A stretch of 64,000 bases of DNA from Gyrodactylus bullatarudis (GCA_012064415.1 SSNU01000223.1:186001-250000); one strand, 5' to 3'; counted from the stretch's first letter, positions 25,601 to 38,240 are shown. Translations and numbers: made by a program. Notes: generated by a model not told the origin, from the sequence alone.

Positions 25601-28600
25601 TCCATAATTTTCTGAACCTCCCTTATACGCCTTATCATCTGGATTTAAGAAAATTCTCAACTTTAATAAACTTAATTCATACATTTTAGTCTTGGTGGAA
25701 AATATATCTGTGTAAGTATTGCATTAAACGTTTTTAGAATAAGAAATTCTATCCAACTAATTCAATTAGTTCAGAAGAGAAAAAATAAACTTTTGGAATA
25801 AATTGAGTGGAACTGAAAATACTTATCTGGAAGAAAAAAAAAATTTTACAATTGGATGGTCAAATAAATGAGAATGTAGGCTAAACTAAAATATTTGGTA
25901 CATTCGTTAAAGTGTTCTGTGCAATAAAGACGGATATTTTTTTTTCTTATTTGGAATGTTTAAAAATTTGAAGAAGTAAGTGCTCATATAGAGCTCCGGA
26001 AATTTCAAAGGTATTTGTGACCGTGAATAAGGGAGTTCAGTGAATGGACGGAAACCACTATAGTGAAAATGAGAATCATCTCAAACAATGAGATTTTATT
26101 TTATTCAAAAGGCTTGTTTTCTAGGTCATGTTGTCTTACTTTTCACACATACTTTTAGTTAAACCTTTTTCGATCATTAAGAGTTTATTATATAATATTT
26201 AATTATTTTTGACTACAACTTGAAAATAAATATATATTACTACACTTTCTTCCATATTTTACACATAGTCAAATTCCAATTATTTCCAGATTTATTTTGA
26301 CTATAGTTATTTAGATTCTACATTTTTGACTAAACTTTCTTCAATTTTACGTTTTCGACAAGGTTTATGATATTTTTAAATATTCACTATGAAGGATAAC
26401 ACTGTCGTTCCTGAGTACAATTCCTACTGACAGGAAATTTAGTAAAGGTTCTCAACCAAGGCAAATATATTTACTTCTCATGCGATCTAAGTGTCAATTC
26501 CATTTATGACTTTAGCATCATGTTTCTTCAATAACTTGCAGTCAGATGATGCCTTTGCACAACCATTTAATTTCAATAAATTTACGCGTTGCATAATGCG
26601 ATCGAAAGATTTTATAGAAAATGTAATGAGAAATTTTTTTAAATCTACCCTGATAAAACAGATAATAAAGTTCATGAAGACTAGCCGCCAATTACATCCC
26701 CTCTCTTGTTCCAAAATCATTTAAATCAATCAAGGTAAATTGTCACTAAATATCATTCTACTACATCAAACGTGACCCGATTTTATATACAGCCATTCTC
26801 GATGGATTTGGGAATTGATGATTATTACAGAAATCTCATTTTTTCATCTAGGTACCAACGATTTTGAAAGATTTTTTGGTAACTGATTCAAAATGTACAC
26901 TTTTACTGATTTAAAAAAAGATCTTTTGGAGACTTTTTAAATTTCGAGCTGACGCGATTTTAAAATTTTTTTCAACTTTGAGTTGAAAATATTTGTTGAT
27001 TTCAAGGTCTGAGAGGAATCAAACGTTATTTTTCAAAATCATCATTGGACAAAGAAAATAATTACTCTTATTGATTTTTTTAAAAACACTTCATTTATTT
27101 TTTGATCATTTTTACTGCTTGGAAATTGATAAATTATGATGATCCATGTTCAGTTCAAAATGACGGTTTTTTTCAAAAAAATAATAAGAGTAATTTTTTT
27201 TGCCCAAAGATGATCTTGAAAAATAATGTTTGATTCCTCTCAGACCTTGAAAACAACAAAAAATTACAACTCAAAGTTTAAAAAATTTTAAAAATCGCGT
27301 CAGCTCGAAATTTAAAAAGTCTCCAAAAGATCTTTTTTTAAATCAGAAAAAGTGTACATTTTGAATCAGTTACCAAAAAATCTTTCAAAATCGTTGGTAC
27401 CTAGATGAAAAAATGAGATTTCTGTAATAATCATCAATTCCCAAATTCATCGAGAATAGCCTTAGAATGTATAGCTAAAAAGATCCAATCGTCTTCTTGA
27501 TTAATACTGTCACTTAACAAATTAACTGTAGTGACCAAGATTATTAAATAATTTATCAATAATAACAGAATAATAATTATAATAATCTGAAAAATATATT
27601 TTACTATTAGGAGTTTTTCAAATTCGTGAGGTATTACTGCAAATTTAATAAAAAATTTGATACTAAAAATCTAGTTTTCATAGAGAACCAAAAAATTTGA
27701 ATATTAGCTTGGGGTCTCAACTTATTCTAGGTTTAAAAATATTCCTTTTTGTATACAAAAGTATGGGCTGAGAAAAAGAAAAACCTGGCAATAATACTGT
27801 GAAATTTCGTAGACAAAAATTTCATTGGCAGTAGGACTAGATTGTTGAGGGCTTGCCCAATGAGCGCTATACTTCTCGGACAAGGCTAATTTTTCTTGTT
27901 TTTCGTATTGAGGATGCTAATTTAGAATATTTAATAAAATCTCAACTCATGAAAAATAATGGACTCTTTATATCGTTTTTAAATTTTTGTATTGAAAATT
28001 TTTGATAATCTGATCAAATATGCTTAATGAGATTGTCAGAATAATCTTATCATCTTGTAAAAGTCGAATTCTGATTTCTTGATCAATTTCGTTTACATTT
28101 TAATGAATTAAAAAGTAAAAATTTTAATTACTCTTTTTGCATATAAGCAACAAATTTAAGTTTGAAAATCTGGAAATTTGGCATTAACTCGAGATTTGAA
28201 AAATTTCCATATTTCTCCATAAGATCTTTGTAGGCAGTATTATATTGTTGAATTCCATCATTATTATATAATGCCAAGGCATTTTATATAATGCACAACC
28301 TCGTTGGAATTTTTATGCCCAAAAAAATTTTATTTAATTCGCATAACTTGATAATTCAATTCTGGCAATCTCGACTTCTAAAGACGGTCAGAGATGTGAT
28401 AATTCTCAATTTTATACTCTTTTAAATTCCAGAATTTAAAGTGGTAAAACCACACAGTATATCACTGTAAAATGAGCTTGAATTAAAAAAATTATCAGAT
28501 GTCGGAACGGTTCAAGAAACAGCCCATCTCAAAGCTCTGTTGAACACATCAACCAGTATTTGTAAAGTATTTAGAAAAGTTGGAGATCATGCAATATTTC

Positions 28601-31600
28601 CAATTACAGAAATTGATTGTTCTAATTTAAATGTTACATAAAATGGCTCTAAAACTGTTACAAAACTAGATGATCATTGATCAGCTATTTAGCAATCTCG
28701 CTCAGGACATAAGTTTATGGAAGGTTACAACTTGGATCAGTGCTAGTGCATGATAAAAGCCTGATTACAATTCTAAATTCCATGAAAATGATTTTTATTT
28801 ATGTCGCTGTTTATAAAGTTTATTCTGACAACTAAATAAATTAGAAAGTTGATTTTTAGGATCAACATTTGACAATAATATCAAATAGGCTATGAGACAT
28901 TGAGAAGCACCTCATCATCGTGTTTTTACTAGTTGAAATCAACAAAAAATTTCAACTCAAAGTTTAAAAATGGAAATTTAGCGCTTACTAAGAATTTTTT
29001 AATTTCTAAAAATAATAGTTTTTCAAAAATTGTTCTCCATATTAAAATTAGGCTTAACAATCAAAATTCTAATAGAAATTCTGGTCTTCATATTAACTAG
29101 CCTAGATAAGTGATCAGTTACAATGATTTATTATACAACTTTTAAATTCTATCTTTTCTCAATGCAAAAGATTAAATTCGGTAATTTTTAATGTAGTATA
29201 ACGTATAATTGAAAAATAGAGATCAAGAGAGAAATTTACTTGTTGGAAAAAGCATCTTCCACTGTATATGTATTCCATTAAGGCGGCATTTTTATCTTGG
29301 TTAACAAAAAATGGAGATTTTTCCCAACTCCAATTTAATGGAGAATGTAATGAGGAAGAAGTAAAGCACCTATCCTCTTTGAATTATGATTAGATTTTTT
29401 GAGAAAAAGAGATAAAAGAATCTGTACCGTATTACATTATCATTATTGTAATGTATAGTTTCATCCTACAGAAAGCATCCCCATTAGAGTATACTTGTAT
29501 TTTTGCATGGAAAAAAATCTGTCAATTAGAAATAAGGAGCTGGTTATTCATACATATTTCCCACTTGGAAAAATTGCAATTGTAATGATGAACTTTAAAA
29601 AAATGATAATGCAAAAGTGTGGAAGGGTGAATTATTGATTGTCATTCTACACACTCCTATTTTTCACCCTTGGTTCCTACTTATTGCTGCATGGGAAAAA
29701 GGAAATCGGATAAAGAAGGTGAAGAAGGGAAAAAACCGTGGTGAGAAAACTGTCATAAAGTCATTACAAGTTTCTTCATCATTTTAAACTGATCATGTAT
29801 GTACGTAGCAAAAGAACATTTTGTAGATTTCTTTTCAACTCTGGAAAAATTTTTATATTTTTTAAAATATTACATAAGAGTAAAAATTACATAAGAAGAA
29901 ATTGTCATTTTCAAGTAAAACTTAGATTTAGAATCATTCATTTTCGTGATAATTTACAAATTTAGTTCTATTTATCATGATAATAACGAATAATCACTTT
30001 AAATATCCAAAATCAACTAAAATTTTGATAAAATTTGGAAATTTGGTGCTTTTTCAAAATATTTCTTATTTCTGTCAGCTTCTGTTCTCTTCAAATGGAC
30101 ATAATTTTCATGAAAAAAATTATTTTCAAATTCTAGTTACCTTAACCAATACTTATTTCTAATATTGAAAAATGAATTTTTTGAGTCTGCAAGATAATCC
30201 CTTTCATAATCGGCCAGGGAATAAGAATTTGAATAAAAATCACATTTTTGAAAATAATCATAAAATTTATTTTTTGTTTCTCTTGTGCGTTAATGCATCC
30301 TCTTAATATAGTTTGGTAAAAGTATTTAAATATTTTTTGACCATCATTGTAATAAAACATTGAATTGAAGTATAAACTCTAGCTATCATAGGGTAGAAGG
30401 ATACTTTTACAAGCAATTTTTCCTACCCTAGTTTGGAAATATTACAGTACTAGCTATATAATTAAAGGTTTCAAAAGTACAAACTTTGACGTAAACAAAT
30501 TTGAGGTATACAAAGTTAAGAATGCTCAGGGAATTGTAAGATGAACTGAGAATACCTCATTGTATTGCCTCATTGAAATAATTTTATGTTTAACACGTGA
30601 AAGATTTCTAAATTTCCTCTTAGATAAGTGATTCTCTTATTATTGGATATTAATTGAAATAGCTTCCCAAAATTATATGGGATAAAGGTAGCCCAGTAGG
30701 ACTCTAAGATTGCGAATTAAAGTAATCTTTCAATGCTGTTGATTTAACAAATTTTAAATGGAAAAATCCTTTTAGTGAGGATATTTATTGTGCAATAGAC
30801 ATTCATAAATCCTTCATATATATTCCTGCTGAATGAAATTTTATTGTTTCATTTTATAAAGAAAATAAAGATTTTATTATTATGACCAGTTGAAGCAAAA
30901 GTAAAATCTCCATATGAAAAATTAAAGGAGGATATTATAATGATCTTACATCGATTAGAACTCTGAGATAGATCTGCTGACCAATGTCGATTCCCGAGAT
31001 TAACAAAATCCATGGAATGATTGAGGGATCTATCTGAGCGATCGGATTGTCTTGGATAGCTTATCCTAGATGGAGCTAGAAAATAAAATGGAATATATAT
31101 TCTTTTTGTTTTGCATTCAACTTTTCTCTATTTTTTCAGAACAACTCATGAGAGAACTCTCGAGCAGAATTGACTACTCAGTTCAGACATGATAATGAAG
31201 TATTTTCGAGTAATAAATAGTGGTAAGAATTCAAAATCAGTCCGGAGATGAGGTTTAAAATTACACCCTAGCCCTATTACTTACTATTTTTGTACTAGAA
31301 TTTAGTATTTATATGAAATTTTGGATGAGAGTTGCTAGCTACACACTCCAAAAGTTCTACAGAATAAGAGAAATTATATCTCATGTGTCCTTTGTTCTTT
31401 GAACTGAATATTTCGATATTCCTCAACTATCTTATTTATCAATCGCTTCCCTTGAAGAAGAGTTGTTGATCTGGGAGACAATTGAAATTTTCTTTCCTTG
31501 ATATATGTATAAAATTTAAGTTTAACACTCAAGTCAGCGGTATAGGATTTTTCGAAAATGAGATTCAAAAAAAAGGACTCGACGATTAAAGTAATTCATC

Positions 31601-34600
31601 CATTTGAAGCAAACCAGACAAAACGATTAACCTACTCAGGTAAACAAATACTTGATATAAATCTGAATTTCAGTATAATCTTGCACAAAGGGTAATAACG
31701 CTATAGGAAAGTACTTTTTTATTTAATGTCAAATGCATCAAAATGCATATTATTATCTAGTTTCTTTATTTTTCCTTTTCGCTTTCTTCCTAAATAGTAT
31801 ATATTATCGTAATCATTCATTTTATTTGATTGTATACACTTTTTCTCACTTACACGCATACTGATGAGATCGATAACGTATTTGAATGGGAGGCTCCTGG
31901 CGAGCATCAGGACTTCGAGATTGTGAGATGAGATCACAAGGATGATGATTCTGACAGTGACCATTGGTATGAAACTCTTGAATCAGTTTCTCATACCAAT
32001 GATTTGTCCTTCGAAAATTGTTCTGAGGATGATTTTCATTATTCATTGCATTTGGACATTGGTCTGGTTGATTTTTTCCAAGGGAATCATCAATTGATGC
32101 ATCAAGGGATAAATCCTCATGACTTTCATCCTTACTTAATAACGACTGCTTTGAGGGATATAAATTTTCTTTTTCCATTCCATTTTTTTCATCATTCTTC
32201 CTTGGTTTCATTTTTGATGTCATCCGCTTTTGTCTCACTATATTTGAAAATGAAATTTGTAATCAAATGATTTAGAATTAGATTTTCTGAGGAAAGGATT
32301 AAATTGAAAAATCAGTAAAAATTATAACAAAATTTATCGAAAAGATTGCTAATTCCTGAGGCTAATATGTAATACTGTAACTTACTAATTTCTGCCATGA
32401 CTACACTTGGTTCAGGAGGACCTGGCCAATCTTGACTTTCGATAGGAGCTTGTTCATTAACCAATCTTTCTCGGCCACAGGGATATGACGAAAGTTTTAT
32501 GGTTTCTTCTGATAAGGGATCATTTGAACCAACAATTACAGAGCCAGACATTGGACTGATTATCTAGGGATTAGAGAAATACATTTAAATAAATTCAATC
32601 TTACACAAAAAGAACGAATTTAAACCACATTTTAATAATTCTAAACAGATGCCAACGGAATCCAGCATAATTTGTCAAGTAAGGTGTAAATAGAAAAAAT
32701 GAAACCGATAATGTAATGCATTTGAAGATGAGTATTTTAAAAATGTCAATCTAAAAGCAAATTTAGAAAATTTTTCAGTTTTTAAATCTAGGAAATAAAA
32801 TTCATGGTGACAAAAAATTAATTAAAAATTTTAGTTGAAAAATTAAATATGAAAATGTCAAAGAAACGAATTACAATTTTATTATAATCATGACAAGATT
32901 TTCTAAAACTAAAGGAAACTTCTATTCATTTCTATCAAAAGTAATGAATCTAATTAAATTTGGATGAAATCCTAGCTAGGTATAGTTGAAAGATTTATTT
33001 TAAAAACAACTTTTATAACATTTATATTTTGTATGATTTAGAAAAATTCTTGACATGACCAGAATTGAGTTTGAACGAGATCATATTTCAATGAGGCCAA
33101 AAATAACTAAATAAAGACTTTTTGAATCAATTTTTAATAACTACTAAATATATTGTGTATTTATTTATACAAAGATGATAAATGCTACCAAAATGTTTAA
33201 TGGAAAATACTCACAATGGGAACTTGGTTTCTGTCGTTGAGCATAGTTTTGAAATTGCCATTCTTTTGCTTTACACTGAGGTTGCTAGGAAATTTAGGTT
33301 TTGAATAGTAATGAATTGTATTCGATCTCTGGCCATTGAATAAATATCGATCTGTACTCTGGGATAAGTTTGGTGAAATAGCCCTTTTACCTGATGAATT
33401 AGGATGATCTATAGAATATTGAGTATCTGGTGTTCGTGGATGAAGTGAATCATGAATTGTCTCTCTAGATCCTAAAGTCATGGATCGATAACGTGGGCGA
33501 TCTATTTAAAAGCATTTTATGTTCGATCAGCTAGTTTATCTTAATTTAAAATTCTGATAAAAGATCAAAGGAAATGTATTATTTAACTTTTTTCTCCTTT
33601 TACAGGTATATATGATTGAGTGAATTCTCATCAATAAAATTCGATATGGATCAAAATTATCATTATCATACACCCCTTCAATTAAGCTAATTCATCCCTT
33701 TTTTCATGAAAGAAGAAATGAAATCTATTACTTTCAATATGAAAAAATATGACAAAAAATGGTTGGTTTTGTATAATACAAATGATGCAGTACTTAATAA
33801 TAATAATACGCGATTCTCATTATTTTCATATGATGGTTATAACTATGCTCCTAGAGGATAAAAAATTCTCTCCTCCTGGACTATATGAGAGAATCATAGA
33901 GAAACGAATGTGTGTCTCTCGGAAAAAAAATAAATGTATACTTGGTTTATGTACCCAAAATGCATATATATGCCTAATCTATATTAGATTCATATAGAAA
34001 AAGGTAGTCAACTATGAATAGAAAGGGGCTTATGAATCATCCTCAAGTTAGGAAGGAACTGTATTAGATGAAATTGATTGAAACGAGATGATTCAGCCAT
34101 GTTTCAGGAAAATTCCAAGGGGAAAAATTGTCTCAGAGAATGCTTCCCTATTTCATTTATTTAACATTTATATGTATTATTCCAGAGTATATGTGTAATG
34201 TATGCATCGTGTATACTCTTGGGCTCTATAACTTTATTTATATGGAGGAAATATCGCTCAAAGTGAAAAAAAATAAGTTTAAGAATTCATCCTTTGACGT
34301 GGTTAAATACAGTTTCTATAGCAAGATTGCTTTTATCAAGATGATGTAATTTTTTTCTATCCATCACAGACTGAGAAAGAAATAAGTAGGTCTATTATTG
34401 TACAAAGTAATAATTCTACATATGCATAAACATGGACTGAAATATACACTCTTAGTCTATTACAACTAATGTTACATTTCGTTGATTTGCTACACACAAC
34501 TGAATTGAAGTTGAATAACATCAAAAAAGATATTTCTTCATGAGTAATACTTCAAGTGCCTCCAAAGAGAAAAAATGATCTACAGTTTTTGCAAATTTGG

Positions 34601-37207
34601 TTTCTGTGAATAATATTAAAAGATGGTTTATATTGATACGGATAAAATACAATCTTGATTTTTTCTGTGATTTATGTTATCTCTGAAAGAGAGAAAAATA
34701 TCTGTAAAAAGTGCTTAAAATTATGGTTGCCCTTTAAACATCTACATAAATATATTATGGGCATTATTTTATTTATCTAACCCTTTTCTAGAACATGTAA
34801 TTAGAAAAGGAAAATATTATTGCAATTTATAGAGTAATTTTTATTCATACTATGTACATATTTGACTTAAAAAATTTGAACTTTTCTTATTAAAGAAAGG
34901 ATAGAAAAATACATACATTCGAGTATAGAATAATTGATCGAGTGCTTTTGAAGATCAAGACCAACTTTTTATACATTAACAAACATATCCATCAAATGTA
35001 TTTAGTAACCATTAATAAGTTGAGAGATGATGTGCTTACTCTATATTTTATTATTATTATATTATCAGAACTGAGACGTATATAATGATAAAATAATTCT
35101 ATCAATAATCATGGATGAATCATTTTGACCATCATGTTTTAAGTATGACTTGTCAGTGAACTAGCGCATCTCAACGAAAATATTTTTTCATCTTTAGAGA
35201 AATCTATCGAGATAAGAAAGTTTAGGTAAAAAGATACCTTAAATAATTATGTCTGTTGAGAGATAAAAAGAGAGAAAATAATCCTTATTGATTCCTATGG
35301 GTGGAAATAAAAAAGAGATACAGATCAAAATAATAAATTTTGATTAACTTGAAGTTGGCTGAATGGAATATTTCTTTAGATTTCAAGTTCCTTACTTAGA
35401 GGTGACAGACTCAATTGAGAAGAACTGCTTTACTTTATACACTTCATGGTAACGTGAATAGAATAAAGAGGAAACAGAAAAAAGATGCCTTAATCACTTG
35501 ATGACACTTAGGAGTATCACAAACTATGGGCTGGTTACCTTATTTTACACAAACATTTTTTATTAAGCATATGCTGAAAAAAAAAGTTTTAAACATTGTT
35601 GTTCTATTATTAATTATAATTTATTTCATTATTTCATCTGATAGTATCACTTTGGAAAGATAATTTTAGATAAAAAATATCTTTAACACTATTATAGAAT
35701 TGAATTACTCTGGTGTACGTGTTAGATTTTTTTAAATAGGAAATGAAAACGAGAATGAATTCCGTGATTATTAAATAAACTCAAGAGTAATAAAATTATA
35801 ATTCTTATTTAACTGTTGGAAAAAGTTATCAATGTGATTACACTCACCTTCTGGGATGTGAAAGTTTTTTGGTCGATAAGTATTTCTTTTGGAATAATTA
35901 CCTTTAGATCCATTCGTTATCAAGGAATTATCCATTGGATGATGATCGTTATAATTTAATGAGCATGCTCTCGATGAATAATTTCCATTATGATAATTGG
36001 CTGAGAGGTATGAGTTACTCTTTCTATTTTGAATGTTCTCACAATCAGGAATACTTGAATTAATAGATGATTCTCGTGTGGCTCCATTCTGATGACTTCT
36101 TGTACTAGAATAGCAACGTTGGTCATAATTTGAAATTTTGTTAGCTGTTGGCCTCAGATTGACTTGAGCAATTGAGCCAGTCTGAGATTTCCCCTCATTA
36201 TCTCCGTTCTTGATGTCTAGAGAACATTTTGAAGAGTTTTTGGCACTTTTATCAGATATCCTTGAGGAAGGTGAATGCTTTGATGAAGGCGAATTCTTTG
36301 ACAGAGTAGAATTTTTCGATGGAGTTGATTTGATTGATGTCTTACCGTTTTTCAAGGGACTTTTATCATTTTTATGATAAGAACTGTTTTGAGAATACTT
36401 TTTATCCTTATCCAGGGAATCCTTGATGCAATTACTGCAAAAATAATTATTTTTATGCACAGAAACTTTGTCACCCGGGTTGAAATTTTGACTAAAATAA
36501 AAAAATTAATTTGAACGATAATATTGCCGAACTTCATCAAGAATATTTTCGTTTGGTTCTAAACTCATAAGGAAGGTTAGAGAAGACAGACGTATATTAT
36601 AGTGATAAACGTTATATTTCGCCGGGTCTCTTCAGACTCTACCCCGGTAACATTTAAATACTATTACAATGCAAAATATTCTCTGGCTTCCATTGGTCCA
36701 TTTCGTGATTGTATTTTTTACAAAAAAAATACCCGGCGAAATATAACGTTTATCACTATAATATACGTATGTCTTCTCTAACCTTCCTTATGAGTTTAGA
36801 ACCAAACGAAAAAAAAATTAATAACGAATTTCCCATTAGGTTTTTTTCTTTATGAAGAAAATACTTACTGGCATTGGGAACAACAAAAACAGCTTCTGTG
36901 AAAGGAGGAGTTAAGAGCTGAAACAACCTCTCCTTTTAACTCCTTTCCACACAATGAACAGTTTTTTAGAGAAACTATATCCTTCTGACAATAGAGTCTA
37001 TTGTTAGCCACATAAAATTTAGAGCTATCTAATGAATTGTTGCAAACTAAAAAGAGAATTATGAATGAATCAATCTAACCATGACAAACGAAACATTCCT
37101 TGTGATAGTAATTATCGCTGACTTTTAATACATCTCCTTTGCATTTTTTATCACATTTGGAACATTTTATTCGAACTGAAGAAAATATGTTAAAATAATT
37201 TACCCAT
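10621..37207 (-). CDS. Actin-binding LIM protein (abLIM/UNC-115-like) with villin headpiece
   Basis: Twelve minus-strand exons fit with GT-AG borders and continuous phase: 37204-37207, 37080-37175, 36869-37046, 35848-36491, 33215-33501, 32386-32563, 31854-32237, 30950-31075, 20695-20901, 20164-20396, 14007-14078 and 10621-10734, giving about 840 residues. The N-terminus holds two LIM zinc-binding domains (CSKCDKKCKGDVLKV... and CSLCGKELKGEVVSALN...), close to the first two of abLIM. A long Ser/Asn-rich linker follows, then PYEKLN and GIDRTHLE, then a villin headpiece ending WKQNDLKRKVHLF. The family links actin filaments to signalling in muscle and neurons. Vertebrate abLIM has four LIM domains and UNC-115 three, so two is low. 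The 4-nt first exon (ATGG) is inferred from phase only. Introns are 28 nt to 10 kb. Confidence 0.85.
11456..12716 (+). mobile_element. Foldback DNA element with about 500-bp inverted repeats and a helix-turn-helix ORF
   Basis: The arm 11456 to about 11975 pairs almost perfectly with about 12219-12716; the main difference is an indel of roughly 28 bp near 11845-11875. The ends read CAGTTTTGCACCAG and CTGGTGCAAAACTG. TA precedes the left end and TG follows the right, consistent with a decayed TA duplication as in pogo/Tc1-mariner elements. The roughly 240-bp centre carries a short ORF, listed separately. The element lies in the last intron of the abLIM-like gene. If transcribed, the arms would form a very long hairpin. 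Confidence 0.88.
11961..12191 (+). CDS. Small helix-turn-helix ORF inside the foldback element
   Basis: A 76-codon frame; the internal Met at about 12006 is the more natural start because the first codons lie in the inverted repeat. The segment LRKFQISELIQNGLSLRKIS plus QILNVSVGQVKLIS reads as a helix-turn-helix like the DNA-binding N-termini of Tc1/mariner and pogo transposases. There is no catalytic DDE/D domain, so it is either a deletion remnant or a stand-alone DNA-binding peptide. Expression cannot be judged. Confidence 0.5.
   Translation: MIEMYFFLGNPSFYTMRAYHARLNRLRKFQISELIQNGLSLRKISQILNVSVGQVKLISSKELDLSLLKRCQIRIV
12717..14006. other. Intronic sequence of the abLIM-like gene with dispersed repeats
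   Basis: Around 12950-13020 a copy of the TTTGAGTTGAAAA dispersed repeat is visible. Around 13268-13510 the sequence resembles 656-900 (both start TAGATAGT and later share a CCCAGT/CCAGTGG block). No exon is recognised. Confidence 0.45.
14079..20163. other. Long intron of the abLIM-like gene
   Basis: AT-rich intron with no recognised exon. It contains an imperfect palindrome at 18627-19035 and, at 19370-19500, an inverted relative of the sequence at 6590-6730. A few short open frames look like chance. Confidence 0.55.
18627..19035. repeat. Imperfect palindromic repeat
   Basis: The left arm contains GACTCTCTTCTCTACAACAT and TTTCAAATCCAAAATAATAA; the right arm contains the reverse complements ATGTTGTAGAGAAGAGAGTC and TTATTATTTTGGATTTGA in mirrored order, with a divergent centre. 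It resembles a decayed foldback/MITE. Confidence 0.65.
20902..30949. other. 10-kb intron of the abLIM-like gene
   Basis: No exon of the host gene or other gene is recognised between the exons at 20901 and 30950. It includes the palindromic element 26793-27464 and further partial copies of the dispersed repeat near 28140-28220 and 28920-29010. The 77-codon frames near 26490-26720 on both strands mirror each other and show no family features. Confidence 0.55.
26793..27464. repeat. Palindromic (foldback) repeat, arms about 280 bp
   Basis: The left arm starts CCATTCTCGATGG; the right arm ends with its near reverse complement. The arms share mirrored blocks such as AGGTACCAACGATTTTGAAAG, cut here to its core ACCAACGATTTTGAAAG, and a centre of about 110 bp separates them. 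The inner part carries the same TTTGAGTTGAAAA unit seen elsewhere, so this is a fuller copy of the dispersed palindromic family. No ORF is present. Confidence 0.8.
36541..36840. repeat. Inverted repeat with a hammerhead-like module
   Basis: Arms of about 80 bp mirror each other: the left reads GGTTCTAAACTCATAAGGAA and the right ends with its reverse complement. The minus strand of the left half carries a TTTAAAT box, then CCGGG, AGT, CTGAAGA, CCCGG, GAAA, a near-palindrome and ACT: the order seen in the other ribozyme-like units here. The right half repeats only the later part on the plus strand. Each arm also carries a start codon opening MSLEPNE. It sits in the third intron of the abLIM-like gene. 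Confidence 0.7.
36601..36660 (-). ncRNA. Hammerhead-like RNA module (unit D)
   Basis: On the minus strand: stem I strand AGT (rc of 36636-36638), core CTGAAGA (rc of 36629-36635), GACCCGGC, GAAA (rc of 36617-36620), a stem III near-palindrome, an AUC cleavage triplet, then ACT pairing with AGT. CCGGG upstream pairs with CCCGG between the core boxes. The core fits the CUGANGA...GAAA consensus, but stem II is not a local hairpin. Activity is not shown by sequence. Confidence 0.5.
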
Positions 37208-37453
37208 TAATCAAGTAAAAGTGAGCTTGAGCATAATAAAATCCAAAATTATAGTTGAAACCCCGCAAATTCTGCGATAACTAGTAACAGAGTAAATTAA
37301 CTCAGGAAAAAAACTTGTATTTCTTAACTATGTCTTTTCGTTTGATACGGTGTCAGTTTCAAAAAAATTTTTTGATTCTTCGCTAAACTGGATTATACAT
37401 TCAATAAAGCATTCCCTATTAAAATAGAAGGCAGTTTCTCTAAATACAAACCA

Positions 37454-37666
37454 ATGTGTTACAAGTATAGAGAAAACAATATCAATGTTATCGTTAGCTC
37501 AGAGAATTATGTAAAAATTAACCCGAATCCCATCGAATATCACAACTCCACCTTAGCAAAGCAAAGGCGCGAATACGAAGAGTCTCTCAAAAATGCTCAA
37601 GATTTATCTGAGATTCCCAACAAGAGACGCAGAACCGATGTTCTGAATTGTAAAATTGAAATTTAA
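37454..37666 (+). CDS. Unrecognised small coding-like ORF (probably a 3' exon)
   Basis: A 70-codon frame from ATG 37454 to TAA, also open upstream to about 37400 (KIEGSFSKYKP). The composition is coding-like: hydrophilic, with LAKQRREYEESLKNAQ and a basic NKRRR near the end, which could act as a nuclear signal. An upstream exon starting near 37330 (ATGTCTTTTC) can be joined in phase across an intron ending AATAAAG, but this is speculative. I do not recognise the family. It lies between two minus-strand genes. Confidence 0.4.
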   Translation: MCYKYRENNINVIVSSENYVKINPNPIEYHNSTLAKQRREYEESLKNAQDLSEIPNKRRRTDVLNCKIEI

Positions 37667-37719
37667 AAAGACTTTAAACTTTTTTTTTCATTAAAATTAA
37701 ATAATTACAAAATAGAAAA

Positions 37720-38240
37720 TTATAATCTTTCTGTTAAGAAGTCTTTGATTGTGTCTATGTCCCAATTGTCAAGAGGATAGGAGTCAACAATCTCATTATA
37801 GCTATCACGTAGTCTCAGGACAGGACGAACACCTTGAGCAAATATCACTTGAAGTTTGCTAAACTCTTTTGAGTATTTTTCAATGAATTCTAAAGAATTT
37901 ACATTATGAGTGAAAGTCAATTTACCATCGACATGAGGAAAACGAGCAGCGGAGCATTTGCAGTATATTATTTCTGCTTTTGAACTCTAAGAATTACTAT
38001 ATTCACCATACTTTCAGTACTTGACTTTCTTTAACGCAACATTCTAAACAATCTTTCTTAAACCTGGTTAGGACTCCTGAATTGTCAAAAGATTTACATG
38101 TATGACACTTGAGGTCCGAGAGGAATCCTAATTCTGTACAATTTTTTGTTTCTAGGGCATTATTCTTTCAATCAATGAAAACTAAAGCTTACTTCATGAA
38201 CTAGGACAAGAAATAATACTGCTGATAAAAATTTTTTCAT
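37720..38240 (-). CDS. Selenoprotein F (Sep15) homologue with Cys in place of Sec
   Basis: Three exons (38193-38240, 38012-38164, 37720-37986) separated by introns of 28 and 25 nt give a complete protein of about 155 residues (human about 165). A signal peptide (MKKFLSAVLFLVLV) targets the ER. The Cys-rich UGGT-binding region keeps six cysteines (NCTELGF, CHTC, KDCLECC). A thioredoxin-like domain follows, with YCKCSAARFPHV aligned to the family's CGUKLGRFPQV, so Cys (TGC) occupies the Sec position, and it ends IKDFLTERL. The family assists folding-quality control of glycoproteins in the ER. No in-frame TGA exists, so no SECIS element is needed. It starts 102 bp from NAD kinase in divergent orientation. 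Confidence 0.92.

Noticed and set aside
26487..26724. Two overlapping 77-codon frames on opposite strands
   Set aside because: Mutual mirror frames in an intron with no family signal or splice context.
37720..38240. Selenocysteine codon and SECIS element
   Set aside because: The position aligned with Sec is TGC and no in-frame TGA is present.
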